DNA of 64,000 bases from Cepaea nemoralis (Eukaryota > Mollusca > Gastropoda > Stylommatophora > Helicidae), in NCBI GenBank assembly GCA_014155875.1, contig JACEFZ010005530.1:85168-149167 (forward strand), given 5' to 3'. This document shows, one piece after another, positions 1 to 10,849 of this stretch. The notes beneath the pieces were generated by a model. The model saw only the letters and a program-made list of their open reading frames with translations, was not told where the DNA came from and ran no database searches. Numbering within the stretch: the first letter of the stretch is position 1; the number at the start of each line of letters is the position of its first letter. Both the position numbers and the translations under genes were made by a program.

Positions 1-455
1 AATATATCTACTTCAAATTCTCCCAGTGCTTCCAATTCTTCTATTGTGATTTCATCTGGCCCAGCTGTTTTTCCATTCTTTACATGTTTCATAGCGTCAG
101 CGACATCTTCTTTTAGGATAGGTGGGCCTTCTAAGTTACTTTCTTCTGTTAATTCTTCCCTGTCTCCATTATATAATTCTCTTATATACTCATTCCACCT
201 CTTCATTACAGCACCTTCCTCCAATAATATCTTTCCTGTTTTTGATTTCAAAAACCCTGTATTTATTTCTATTTTTCTTCTTGTTTGATTTGTTGATTTG
301 TCTGTGCATATTATGTTATCTTTAATGTAATTTAATTCAATTTTTTTTTTGGCATTGCGCTTTTACCCAAATTTCTTTTGCCTTCACACATTTATCTCTT
401 ATTTCTTTATTTATCTTAGCATATTATTGTTTGTCATATTTATTGCCTCTCGCTT
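1..455 (-). mobile_element. LINE relic: start of reverse transcriptase, cut by window edge
   Basis: On the minus strand the frame reads RWNEYIRELYNGDREELTEE and then LKEDVADAMKHVKNGKTAGP followed by DEI. This is the pre-RT region plus the K.GK..GPD.I motif at the start of non-LTR reverse transcriptases. Further upstream it resembles the INKEIRDKCVKAKEIW stretch of RTE/CR1-type elements. The reading frame is broken near 330, and the rest of the element lies before base 1. Confidence 0.7.
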
Positions 456-569
456 TGATTCCGATACCGGTTAAGACCAGGGAGAGAGTTATTGTCTCTC
501 GATAGCACAAAGCCTGGGCTAAAATATAGAGATCATGTGTTGCCCATGCAGCATGATTCCTCTCTCGGC

Positions 570-805
570 CTGCCTAGTTCACTCCAAGACAAGCTGCAGA
601 AGCTGCCGGATCAGCAAAGCAATGCTCTAACTGTCCGCCTGTCGGAGCTTCGATCCTAGACCAGCCGCCAACCAAGGCTTAGGGTCTGCTCTGCCACGAC
701 ATTTTGTCTTTAGAATGCATTTCCTCGCACCAGGGTAAGACTTATAACCTCCCAATTGCGCTCTTCTGCCCGAAGCCGTTGGCACCATGTGGGGTGTCGG
801 GTTTG
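570..805 (+). repeat. tRNA-headed repeat 'SINE H', copy 1
   Basis: The stretch has a tRNA-like core, with a putative A box near 590 (ggatcagcaaagcaatg) and a B box near 645 (gagcttcgatcc). It recurs inverted at 44858-45085 with matching sequence for over 200 bases, which supports a dispersed repeat rather than a tRNA gene. The exact ends are uncertain. Confidence 0.55.
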
Positions 806-1014
806 GTAAGCGCAGCCCAACGTTCGGCGCTAACAGAAAGCAGGTAGTACCGTCTACTGTTATACGGTAGCTCAGTCATATCTAAGACCTGACATAAAGA
901 TACAGTTACCAAAGTATCACAGGAGGATAGGTGGTCACTGAGCAGCGTATTTTGCCGCAATGTACTGCATTGCTCGCCCTCTATTACCAGAAGGTGCAGT
1001 CGGGGGATTCCTGT

Positions 1015-1420
1015 TATCGCTGAGACAACGATGGTGTTTCTAATTTCGCCAGTACTTTAGAGCTGAGACCACGATGGTATGTCTAATTTCTCCAGTACTG
1101 TAGAGCTGAGACCATGATGACATTTCTACTTTCTCCAGGATTTTATAGGTGAGACCATGATGATATTTCAAATATTCTTAAGTATTTTGGAACTGAGGCC
1201 ATGATGACATTTCTAATTTCCTTCAGTACTTTAGAGCTGAGACATCGCGGATTTTCAACTATTCTTTAATACGTTAGAGCTGAAATCATAAAGTATTTCT
1301 AATAGTCTCTGATACTTTAATGTTGAGGCCATGATGGCATTTCTAATATTCTCCGTACTTTTGAACTGAGACTACGACAATATTTCTAATATTATGTCGT
1401 ATTTTTTAGGACATTAGCAC
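1015..1420. repeat. Degenerate tandem repeat, unit about 43 bp
   Basis: About nine diverged units share the core gagctgagaccatgatgaca followed by tttctaatttctccagtac. Spacing between successive gagctgagac cores is 43-45 bases. No coding capacity. Confidence 0.7.
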
Positions 1421-1860
1421 ATACGTTTGCTATAATTCTGGTGTGTATACGACAATCACGTATATTAATCGGCAGTTATAGAAGTAGAGAAAAGGAATAG
1501 ATAATAGAATATACACTAGACAATAAGATTGTCATTGACAACTATAGTGACCAAATCGGGGTTTCCAGCCTGGTTTTTCCAAATGACGATAGAGCCACGA
1601 TGAAGGAACAAGTGTGCGTTGGTACACTCAAATAGACACCTCTAAATTGTTGTCTTCATTAACAAGGTATATTATCCACCTGAATCCACGACTATAGAAT
1701 AAGGGTGGAATACGTATCCAGAGATTGAAACCACAGGTCTCCGAAATTTATATAAACCAATAACACGTCAAATGATAACAAACAGAAATACACCAGAGTA
1801 AGATCCTAGGTCTAGCATAATACGGAGATTTAAAGAAAAGATAGGATTGGTCTGTTTCAC
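1421..1860. other. No recognisable feature
   Basis: AT-rich non-coding sequence. I see no gene, repeat family or long ORF here. Confidence 0.5.
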
Positions 1861-1924
1861 GGCGATACAGCAATACTGTGGAACCCTGTAGAATACTGGT
1901 TGACCAGTTCAATACTGTGGAGAC

Positions 1925-2030
1925 GGCACCTGATTGATTGATTAATTGATTGATTGACTGAGAAAAATCGATCCTTATGCCACTACTCGGTGTACCTGAC
2001 CCGGTCGTGAACAGTCAATCTGTCACAGAA
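1925..2030 (-). mobile_element. Small mariner transposase fragment
   Basis: Read on the minus strand, 1963-2030 matches the helix-turn-helix end seen at 5724-5795 (the coding stretch for TDCSRPGQAHR), with shared runs such as ttcacgaccgggtcagg. A ttga microsatellite lies next to it at 1930-1960. Just downstream, 2054-2071 is an 18-base palindrome (atccacc, ttta, ggtggat). Confidence 0.5.
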
Positions 2031-2234
2031 TGCGCCTGGTGCATATCCACAAGAATCCACCTTTAGGTGGATTCAGGAAGAATAGCGTTCAGAATGCAAT
2101 ACAGAGAATGCTGCAGCAAGTTAATGAGTATATGAGGCAGTGGAAGGACTTGATCAGACGACGTCAACACTTCTTCATAATAATTGGCCTAATGGATAAA
2201 AGCGAAATGCACAGAAGCTTTGTGTTACAATACT

Positions 2235-2416
2235 GCTCCTTGGCGAAGGATTTACGAACGCAGTTCGTAATCCCGAATACCCGCGTTCGAAACACAGCTC
2301 CGGGTGACTTGGCAACAGACCACCTTGCGTTGCTTTTTTATGAAATGGTATGGGTGCTGGTCGTTCAGAAAGCTATGGCAAACTACTGAACGTAACCTTG
2401 CCATCGAGATCACTGA

Positions 2417-2455
<39 letters not shown>

Positions 2456-2507
2456 ATGCTGGTGTTGACTGCGACGTCCTGTAAAGGATATGCGACTAAC
2501 TATTTTT
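2235..2507 (+). repeat. SINE C copy with internal poly(A) expansion
   Basis: This is one of ten copies in the window of a tRNA-headed SINE. The head reads tggcgaaggatttacgaacg with a B-box-like gcgttcgaaaca; the body has ggcaaactactgaacgtaac; the end is tgactgcgacgtcctgtaaa. Here an A run of about 36 bases (2420-2454) replaces the short agcaaagaatgctgg junction of other copies, so the run arose inside the element. Confidence 0.75.
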
Positions 2508-2689
2508 TAACTTTGTGTAACAAATGGGTTCGAGAGTACGGAGAATCTGCATCATGCAGCCGACACATGTTACAGCACTGCTCCAATAATAGAACGTATA
2601 TACTTGCGCTTTTTCTGGTGACAAGCTTATGGTCGCTGAAAATGAAATGCAGTTACAGAAAATGATGGATATAATTGTAACGGAAAGTC

Positions 2690-3400
2690 AAAATAAGACA
2701 TGTAAGTCTGGATAGAAGAAAAAACAGAAGTAATGGTTCTTACAAACAAAACTTGTATACCCTGATGAAAGAGAGTGGGGTCAATCTAAAACAAGTCAAT
2801 ATATTTAAGTGTTTGGGTAAATTAATAACAGCAGATGGAAGATGTATTAAGGCAGTTAAATGTAGAACAGAGCAAGTAAAGGCAGCATTTTATAAGATGA
2901 AGTTTACTCTTTGCGATTTATCTTTGTCAATCTAGGTGAAGGAAAGAATTCTTAAGAACTATATTGAGACAATAATAATGTCCGGAAACGAATCAAGAAG
3001 AGTTATAAAGAATCATGGACAAATAAGTGAAGAGTTATAAAGAAGCTGAGGACTGTGGTTTTGTAGAAGAATATTGTAAACACCGTGGACGGATAGAAAG
3101 ACCGATAAAGACATCTTGAAAGAAGTTAACTCACAAAGAGAACTGGTTACTTGCATTAAATGAAGACAGTCCAAATTATGTGGGCATGTCGTGAGATGAG
3201 AAAAGCTAGAGTATGTCGCCACAACGGGAAGGCTGGAGAGGACGAAAGGCAGGAGAAGACCAAGAGGGAAGATGCTGGACAGTTTGACATCATGACATGG
3301 AGGAACGTCTGTATCAGGAATGATTGCCAGCGCAAGAGACAGAGGTGGACAGATATAATCACCAGCGCCACAGGGCATGAACTATAAGAAGATATTATAT
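2690..3400 (+). mobile_element. LINE relic: reverse transcriptase C-terminal tail
   Basis: Broken frames read IFKCLGKLITADGRC, AAFYKMKF, then PWTDRKTDKDIL and a basic region. The order matches the intact-looking tails at 59345-59895 and 62758-63285 (YGSEAW, RKMQ.IPW.DRKTN, GRPRSKYLDGL). Several stops and frame changes make this an old 5'-truncated copy of an RTE-like family. Confidence 0.65.
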
Positions 3401-3477
3401 TAAATATGTACGATAGAAGATAGAGAACTACATTCCAGCGTCTATACTCCGTGAGCATTTAGGTGTTTTTCCCCCTC

Positions 3478-3722
3478 ATATCCTTTACAGGACATTGCGG
3501 TCAACACTAGCATTTTTCAGCTACTTTTGATGTCTTGGCCAATTTTACGTTCAGTAGTTTGCCAAAGATTTCTGAACGCGCGGCTCACATACCCCCCCCC
3601 CCCCCCGTAAGTAACCAGCGCGACGCGATCTGCTGCCAAATCTCCAAATCTAGCGCAACTGTGTTTCATACGTGGGTATACGGGATTATGAACAACGTCC
3701 TTAACCATTTCGCCAGGGAGAC
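3478..3722 (-). repeat. SINE C copy
   Basis: Reversed SINE C: ggacattgcggtcaacacta at one end, acgttcagtagtttgcca in the body, and the tRNA-like head ending gtccttaaccatttcgcc at 3722. A run of about 15 C at 3592-3606 lies in the body. Confidence 0.75.
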
Positions 3723-3744
3723 CGGCGCATTTACGATATATATA

Positions 3745-3808
3745 TATCCCATTATCCAAGAGATTGGATCATTAACTATCTATGGGGTTTGGAAAAGATA
3801 CCAGCCCT
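3745..3808 (-). repeat. SINE I fragment (3' part)
   Basis: About 60 bases (cattatccaagagattggat through aaaagataccagccctga) are nearly identical to 6046-6108, where the repeat continues into a tRNA-like head. Only the 3' part is present here. Confidence 0.6.
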
Positions 3809-3895
3809 GATAATCAATCTCGTAAAAATACTGCCGACTGACAAGGTAACAATGTCACCGGCACTAAAGCATTTACACACAAGTCGACATCACTG

Positions 3896-5012
3896 CACTC
3901 GAAGTAATTAGATTGAAAGTTCGCCCCAATATTCTAGAAGTAGCTGGATTGAAAGTCCGCCTCAATATTCTAGAAGCAATTGGATTGAAAGTCCGTGCTA
4001 ATATTCTAGAAGCAATGTGACTGAAAGTCCGTCCTAATATTATAGAAGCAATTGGATTGAAAGTCCGTCCTAATATTATAGAAGCAATTGGATTGAAAGT
4101 CCGCCTCAATATTCTAGAAGCAATTGGATTGAAAGTCCGTGCCAATATTATAGAAGCAATTGGATTGAAAGTCCGTGCTAATATTATAGAAGCAATTGGA
4201 TTGAAAGTCCGTCCTAATATTATAGAAGCAATTGGATTGAAAGTCCGTCCTAATATTATAGAAGCAATTGGATTGAAAGTCCGTGCTAATATTCTAGAAG
4301 CAATTGGATTGAAAGTCCGTCCTAATATTATAGAAGCAATTGGATTGAAAGTCCGTCCTAATATTATAGAAGCAATTGGATTGAAAGTCCGTGCTAATAT
4401 TCTAGAAGCAATTGGATTGAAAGTCCGTGCTAATATTCTAGAAGCAATTGGATTGAAAGTCCGTCCTAATATTATAGAAGCAATTGGATTGAAAGTCCGT
4501 GCCAATATTCTAGAAGCAATTGGATTGAAAGTCCGTGCCAATATTCTAGAAGCAATTGGATTGAAAGTCCGTGCCAATATTCTAGAAGCAATTGGATTGA
4601 AAGTCCGTCTGTCTTTTCCTCTACGTCTTGAAATGATATTCTAGAAGCAACTGGATTGAAAGTCCGTGCCAATATTCTAGAAGCAACTGGATTGAAAGTC
4701 CGTGCCAATATTCTAGAAGCAACTGGATTGAAAGTCCGTGCCAATATTCTAGAAGCAACTGGATTGAAAGTCCGTGCCAATATTCTAGAAGCAATTGGAT
4801 TGAAAGTCCGCCTCAATATTCTAGAAGCAATTGGATTGAAAGTCCGTGCCAATATTCTAGAAGCAATTGGATTGAAAGTCCGCCTCAATATTCTAGAAGC
4901 AATTGGATTGAAAGTCCGCCTCAATATTCTAGAAGCAATTGGATTGAAAGTCCGTGCCAATATTCTAGAAGCAATTGGATTGAAAGTCCGTCTGTATTTT
5001 CCTCTACGTCTT
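3896..5012. repeat. 36 bp minisatellite, about 30 copies
   Basis: The unit is attggattgaaagtccgtgc plus caatattctagaagca (36 bp). Variants alternate gtgcc, gtcct and gcctc, and attcta or attata. Because 36 is a multiple of three, both strands stay open as 12-residue repeats (KVRANILEAIGL on plus, ARTFNPIASRIL on minus); these are not credible proteins. The right flank motif ttttcctctacgtcttgaaa occurs inside the array at 4614-4633 and again at its true end at 4998-5017, which points to a duplication that included the array edge. Confidence 0.95.
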
Positions 5013-5017
5013 GAAAT

Positions 5018-5555
5018 GTCGTCTAGACCCCTACTCACTGCTTTCTGAGTCAGTCTGAAGAATCACATGGCACATACAGCCGGAAGAGTCCGAAGTAATA
5101 GAAGTTCACACGCAACGGCATTGTGTGGTGGGTTGACCAGATAAATTCCTCGCTCTATCTCTCCCCAGGGAAATCTCTAGTATATCTACTTCTTCTTCGC
5201 CGTTACTCTTCCGAGGGCTGGGCGTCACACCTAGTTACGCGCCGCAAAAACGTCAGCATGTCTGAAGTCGGCACGCATTTGTGTCAGATTTGCTTCCCCA
5301 GGACAAATTCCATCCAAGGTAACTAGTTCTATCTGTGGCCATGTTTTCTTTTGTGAGAATTTTGAAAGGGCAACGGCCTACAACGAGGGGGCTGCACATG
5401 AAAACCCTAAAAGTGTGATAGAAATTACAGTAACCATGCCATTGTCCTGTTACCTGTCAATATTGTTGTTAAGGACGTCAAGAGTGTTGAGGACATGCCG
5501 TCACAGTGCAGACGAATACGGTGACAGCATATCGGCAGTTTAAAGATGGCCGCCC
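5018..5555. other. No recognisable feature
   Basis: No gene, tandem repeat or dispersed family recognised. Short ORFs here lack any known motif. Confidence 0.45.
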
Positions 5556-5559
5556 CAGC

Positions 5560-5820
5560 ATTGACATGCACCAAAGAGGAGTAGCGTTCTGTTATCCGCT
5601 TTTTAATTAGTGAAGAGGTGAACCCTATAGAAATTCATCGGTAAATGAAGGTACAGTTTCGTGATGTACGCCTGTCAATCCAGCAAATGTATAAGTGGAG
5701 TAGGAAGCTTCAAAACGGCGTAACTTCTGTGACAGACTGTTCACGACCGGGTCAGGCACACCGAGCAGTTACATCAGGATCGATTTTTCTACAAGAGTCC
5801 AAGCACTTTATTGGCGCTGG
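5560..5820 (+). pseudogene. Mariner transposase N-terminal fragment
   Basis: Frames include VIRFLISEEVNPIEIHR followed, after a stop, by MKVQFRDVRLSIQQMYKWSR and then KLQNGVTSVTDCSRPGQAHR. This is the paired helix-turn-helix DNA-binding region of mariner-family transposases. The sequence stops matching after about 90 residues, so no DDE/D catalytic domain is present. A stop lies before the Met at 5645. Confidence 0.7.
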
Positions 5821-6045
5821 AGAACTTGCAATAAACGCATTGGTGACTACATCGAAAAATGATTCATTTGTTCTTTACTTTTTCAGAAAATATTCACCAA
5901 AAAAAAAAAAAAAACAATTCAGGTTTTCATTTGATGCCCCCTATTATTAGCGATTTCCATCCGTCGTGGCATTTTTTTTAAACGTATACGAATTGCACAC
6001 GTGACCTCCTGTTTTTCTCCCTTATCCGAGAGGGCTAAGTATCAA

Positions 6046-6165
6046 ATCCCATTATCCAAAAGATTGGATCATTAACTATCTATGGGGTTTGGAAAAGATA
6101 CCAGCCCTGATTGAACCCGGTACATTCTGAGCCTGAGGCGGATGCCATAACCTCACTGCCATATA
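6046..6165 (-). repeat. tRNA-headed repeat 'SINE I'
   Basis: On the minus strand it starts ggcagtgaggttatggcatc, like an A box, followed by a B-box-like accgggttcaatcag, then a body ending attatccaaaagattgg on the plus strand. The 3' part recurs at 3745-3808. Confidence 0.55.
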
Positions 6166-6169
6166 TACC

Positions 6170-6490
6170 CTTCCCTGGTACACAATTCGCGTGACAGCTT
6201 GCCACAGGGAACAAATACCGTGTCATTTTAGATAAACCAAATCTTGTTTGCTGGTAATCGAGGGCCCTATCTATGACCTTACCTTTGGTTTTTTGTTTCA
6301 TCAGTGGAGACATTCATGTCGTGACATCGCCCTAAGACATGCAGGAAATTGAAACCGCCAGCCCTTGATGTTCAGCTTGTGATCGATCGTTGTAAAGGTA
6401 TTTTTCTCTTTGTAAGAAAAATCACGCAATTTACTCATTTCAGAAATGAAAGCGCATTGGTTTCCTACAAGGGATGCCACGATGCCGGAT
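6170..6490. other. No recognisable feature
   Basis: Unassigned sequence between a SINE and the 97 bp array. Its short ORFs show no known domain. Confidence 0.4.
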
Positions 6491-6494
6491 CCAC

Positions 6495-7305
6495 CACATG
6501 GGAATTGTTTAAACTGAAGATCATCGAAGAGAAGGAAAAAAGAGAAGATAAAATGCCAAGATCAAGGAGCTGAGAATACAAATTGATGTGTTCACAGGGA
6601 ATTGTTTAACCTGAATATCATCGAAGAGAAGGAAAAAAAGAGAAGATAAAATGCCAAGATCAAGGAGCTGAGAATACAATTGATGTGTTCACAGGGAATT
6701 GTTTAACCTGAATATCGAAGAGAAGGAAAAAAGAGAAGATAAAATGCCAAGATCAAGGAGCTGAGAATACAAATTGATGTGTTCACAGGGAATTGTTTAA
6801 CCTGAATATCATCGAAGAGAAGGAAAAAAGAGAAGATAAAATGCCAAGATCAAGGAGCTGAGAATACAAATTGATGTGTTCACAGGGAATTGTTTAACCT
6901 GAATATCATCGAAGAGAAGGAAAAAAGAGAAGATAAAATGCCAAGATCAAGGAGCTGAGAATACAAATTGATGTGTTCACAGGGAATTGTTTAACCTGAA
7001 TATCATCGAAGAGAAGGAAAAAAGAGAAGATAAAATGCCAAGATCAAGGAGCTGAGAATACAAATTGATGTGTTCACAGGGAATTGTTTAACCTGAATAT
7101 CATCGAAGAGAAGGAAAAAAAGAGAAGATAAAATGCCAAGATCAAGGAGCTGAGAATACAAATTGATGTGTTCACAGGGAATTGTTTAACCTAAAGATCA
7201 TCGAAGAGAAGGAAAAAAAGAGAAGATAAAATGCCAAGATCAAGGAGCTGAGAATACAAATTGATGTGTTCACAGGGAATTGTTTAACCTGAAGATCATC
7301 GAAGA
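6495..7305. repeat. 97 bp tandem repeat, about 8 copies
   Basis: Successive copies of the core cacagggaattgtttaacct start near 6595, 6691, 6785, 6882, 6979, 7076, 7174 and 7272, a period of 94-98 bases. Each unit contains catcgaagagaaggaaaa and aagatcaaggagctgagaat. Copies differ by only a few bases and small indels, so the array is young. It runs directly into a truncated SINE A. Confidence 0.95.
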
Positions 7306-7465
7306 CTTCTCGCCCTTAACTTGGGGACGTAACTTAAAGTAGCCCTGAAGTTGGACGGCGAGGGACACCGGTAATAGGGAAAGCTAATATACACCTAAAC
7401 ATCAGTCCAGTGCACTAGACGTAGTAGCACCATATATTGACTAAGCTTGAGTTCAAAGCGAGCAA
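7305..7465 (+). repeat. SINE A, 5'-truncated copy
   Basis: The piece starts acttctcgcccttaacttgg and ends with the family's 3' motif gcttgagttcaaagcgagc. The tRNA head is missing and is replaced by the last unit of the 97 bp array. Confidence 0.75.
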
Positions 7466-7767
7466 ATGGGAAACAAAAATCACACAGTATGATCACCGAG
7501 ATAGCAGACTTCTGGGTGTCTCATGCACGGAGAGATAAAATGGCAATTGTTCTCGTTGAGTATATAAAGTGAATCAATGCCCCGTTGCGCCATAATTGCT
7601 TTCCCCCTGAAAGCGGCTTCCTTAAAATGATATTCATTTGGACATGCTACCCGTTTACGGTGAAATGTGTTTGTCGCGACAAGCGGTGCATAAATGTGTC
7701 AATAAATTCTCAACATGACGCTAAAAATTGTTGATGAAGGCCGACCTGGTCGCCCCGATGTGATTAC

Positions 7768-8205
7768 TCATCTCATCTCTCATCTCATCATGTTCCTCTT
7801 GTACCTTGCGGTGTCGACGTAAAAATTAAACAGCGGGAGAGTGCTCGCTTATGGGCTTCATGTATCGATATTCCAATGGACTCTGTTATTCCCTGCGTCC
7901 ATCGTTTACGTGGTTAGCCTCTTCCTCTGCTTCCCTGTGGTCTGTACATCATTGCTTATTGTGGTATATTGTTAGTTGGTAACCTACTTGCATGGATAAA
8001 AAAATTTGATTTTCTGCCTTCTAATAAAATCTAGTGGAGCTATAACCCCCACTTCTGATCTTTTCTCTTCTTGATACATTGAGTATTCTTCTCATGAATC
8101 TCATTTGTGTTGTTGTGATTTTTCTTTTCTCTTTTCTGGATGTGGTTACAACAAAACGTATTTGGGAAGACTGAAGATTGACATGGCTGCCCCAATGTGA
8201 TTGCA
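7768..8205 (-). mobile_element. LINE 3' end, RTE-like family 2
   Basis: Read on the minus strand it matches the 3' part of the element at 42640-44560: RRILNVSRREKIRSG, the aagcaatgatgtacagacc region, and the terminal tcgacaccgcaaggtacaag with an atgagatgagat tail. This copy is 5'-truncated and diverged. Confidence 0.75.
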
Positions 8206-8815
8206 CCAAAACATATTTAGGAAGATTGAAGAAGCGAACGAATGCACCAGCTTTATTTTCAAAGGGTTAAGAATTGATCACGCAGATCCGTCTAACATTC
8301 TGCATTTCTTATCTGTTTCATTTCACACAATATTTCATTCATACATCACTTATGAGTCTAATCTTAGACAACAACACCAATAACCCTGTATGCGTTATAA
8401 ACTATAGTTGTCAATGTATATATTGCCTAATGTATATTCTATTATCTACTTCTTTTCTCTACTTCTATTGATGCAAGTCTCATTTCAGGGCTCAAATCAC
8501 GGGAACACGAATGCAATGGATTGTCAATCAACCATTCAGCTAGCCAACCAGCCAACCAACCAATCACACAAATATGCGTGTATACTTGCGTGGTTGTGAT
8601 GACATAAATAATAATGAATTCATACATGTGTATTACTTTTGAGATTAGACTCGAAAAGTGACGATAAAGCGAAATAATGATACATTTATATAATACTAGG
8701 CACACACATGTGATTTGTCAGAGACCAGTGAAGTTGAGACAACTTCTTTCAAGAAGTATGGGTTATCTAAAGAACCTTTTTACATGCTTAAAGGCGAATT
8801 TGGCATAGCGTGACA
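8206..8815. other. No recognisable feature
   Basis: AT-rich; contains a short ccaaccagccaaccaaccaa simple repeat near 8540. No coding evidence. Confidence 0.45.
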
Positions 8816-8817
8816 GA

Positions 8818-9039
8818 CTCATATTTTTATAGATCGGCCGGCAATCGGGGGCGATGCGGTCAGCATCACTGCCGGACTCCTTACTTTCCATGACATGTCC
8901 TGGTACTCATTTGTTTAAGGTCCAGTCGACCTAGAACCTAGTTCAATTTTAAAAGATCCGAATCCTTCCCAATGCGGATGGAACCTAAGACCACCGTGCA
9001 GGCGGTCGAGTGTCTAGCCACTACACTACAGCGGCTCCC
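8818..9039 (-). repeat. SINE G copy
   Basis: The minus strand starts ggagccgctgtagtgtagtg, an A-box-like tRNA head, followed by taggttccatccgc (B-box-like). The body contains catgtcctggtactcattt and gatgcggtcagcatcac. Four other copies lie at 9514-9709, 12090-12310, 31920-32142 and 39874-40089. Confidence 0.7.
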
Positions 9040-9513
9040 TTTCAAGATTATAATGAAACAACAAGTTATCCTTAGATCCCACGAGATACAATAAACACAA
9101 ACACATATACCTGACTACTACCTCAGTTCAGATAACCAGAATAATGTAGCAGCTTTTAAGAAGCTGAGCTGTTTTTTTTTCCTGATCCGAACAGGATTAA
9201 TGAAGACATTCATTAATGGTTAACTTAATTGCCTGACAGACCTTGTCCAAGACTGCCCGAAACATTCTCCAGGACATCTTAAAGGTCATGATCTCTAGCC
9301 TGACAATTATAGTTAATGAGATTTCCTCGTATTTCCCTGGGTGTCATTTATATGTCAGTTTGATGTTTTATTTATAAGGTTCAGATACTTCCCCTCCCCT
9401 CGAAACAATTCGGGGAATTGTTATCAAATTAACATTTTAATTCTTTTACTTGATCTCTCTTTTTAACATAGTGCGCTGCTATCTGGATATATCGTGTTGC
9501 CTCCATATTGCTA

Positions 9514-9709
9514 GACTAATCGACATTCAATGGGTGATGTGGTCAGAATCAGCCTTTACTTTACAGGACATGTCCTGGTACCAACTGGAACGACGACCTT
9601 TGAGCTCAGGGCAATGAATAACGAAATCCCGACATAGAAGAGAACTCGAACAGACGACTACCGGGTCGGCAGACAAACTTGTTAGCCACCGCACTATAGC
9701 AACCCCCAC
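9514..9709 (-). repeat. SINE G copy
   Basis: Shares gtgatgtggtcagaatcagc, ggacatgtcctggtacc and the head region ttagccaccgcactatagc with the other SINE G copies. Diverged. Confidence 0.65.
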
Positions 9710-9839
9710 GCTAATCAGAATAATAACATGATTCACGTGATACTGAGTCAGGGCTAAACCCATTATTTGCTTAGATCGCACATTCTCGTAGACGTGGCTT
9801 TGAAATCTCAGCATACAGCGTTACGACTTGGCGCTATCT

Positions 9840-10170
9840 GTCTCTTCTTCAGGTACGTAGGCTGGAGCAGACGTAAGCAATAATACTCCCCAATCCTTTC
9901 CATCATTTGATATTGTGATGAAATTGGTGTTTATATTATTAGCTATTGCCTAGCTATTTAAGTCCTCCACATACGTCTTTCTCCATCCTAATTTGCCTGT
10001 CTTGCTTTGTTTTAATACGACTAATTTCCTTTGATCGCTTCTTCTGTTGATATGTCCTACACATTTAATTTTCTTTTTATTTTAATCTTGATGAGTTATC
10101 TAGAAACAGTTACAGTTCTCAATACCTCAGTGTTTATTGTCTTCTTTGTTCATGGTATTCTTCCCAAAGA
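9840..10170 (-). mobile_element. Possible LINE reverse transcriptase C-terminal tail
   Basis: The minus strand reads KCVGHINRRSDQRKLVVLKQ, then GKLGWRKTYVEDL, then NDGKDWGVLLLTSA. The order resembles the G H..RR......GK....R..Y..DL...DR..W tail of RTE/CR1-type LINEs. Stops interrupt it. This is a weak similarity judged by eye. Confidence 0.45.
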
Positions 10171-10204
10171 AAATACATTTCCATTGCCACTACGTTTTAC
10201 ACTA

Positions 10205-10845
10205 TTTCAGTACTCATTGTCGTTAATTCAACAACTCACATGATAGGACACTATTTCATTACTCATTGTCGTTAATTCACCAACTCACTTGATAGAACAC
10301 TATTTCATTACACATTGTCGTTAATTCAACAACTCACTTGATAGAACACGATTTCATTACTCATTGTCGTTAATTCCACAACTCACTTGATAGAACACTA
10401 TTTCATTACTCATTGTCGTTAATTCAACAACTCACTTGATAGAACACTATTTCATTACTCTTTGTCGTTAATTCAACAACTCACTTGATAGAACACTATT
10501 TCATTACTCATTGTCGTTAATTCAACAACTCACTTGATAGAACACTATTTCATTACTCATTGTCGTTAATTCAACAATTCACTTGATAGAACACTATTTC
10601 ATTACTCATTGTCGTTAATTCAACAACTCACTTGATAGAACACTATGTCATTACTCATTGTCGTTAATTCAACAGCTCACTAGATAGAACACTATGTCAT
10701 TACTCATTGTCGTTAATTCAACAACTCACTTGATAGAACACTATTTCATTACTTATTGTCGTTAATTCAACAACTCACTTGATAGAACACTATTTCATTA
10801 CTCACTGTCGTTAATTCAACAACTCACTTTGATAGAACGCTATTT
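10205..10845. repeat. 49 bp minisatellite, about 13 copies
   Basis: The unit is gatagaacactatttcatta plus ctcattgtcgttaattcaac and aactcactt, 49 bases. Copies differ at single bases only. The array ends directly against the 3' end of a SINE A. Confidence 0.95.
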
Positions 10846-10849
10846 TTCT

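Noticed and set aside
3896..5012. CRISPR-like appearance of 36 bp repeats
   Set aside because: Units are directly adjacent with no unique spacers, and the sequence is animal-like.
3873..5048. Long ORFs on both strands with 12-residue repeats (KVRANILEAIGL, ARTFNPIASRIL)
   Set aside because: They follow from a 36 bp tandem unit whose length is a multiple of three. Both strands are open, which does not indicate a protein.
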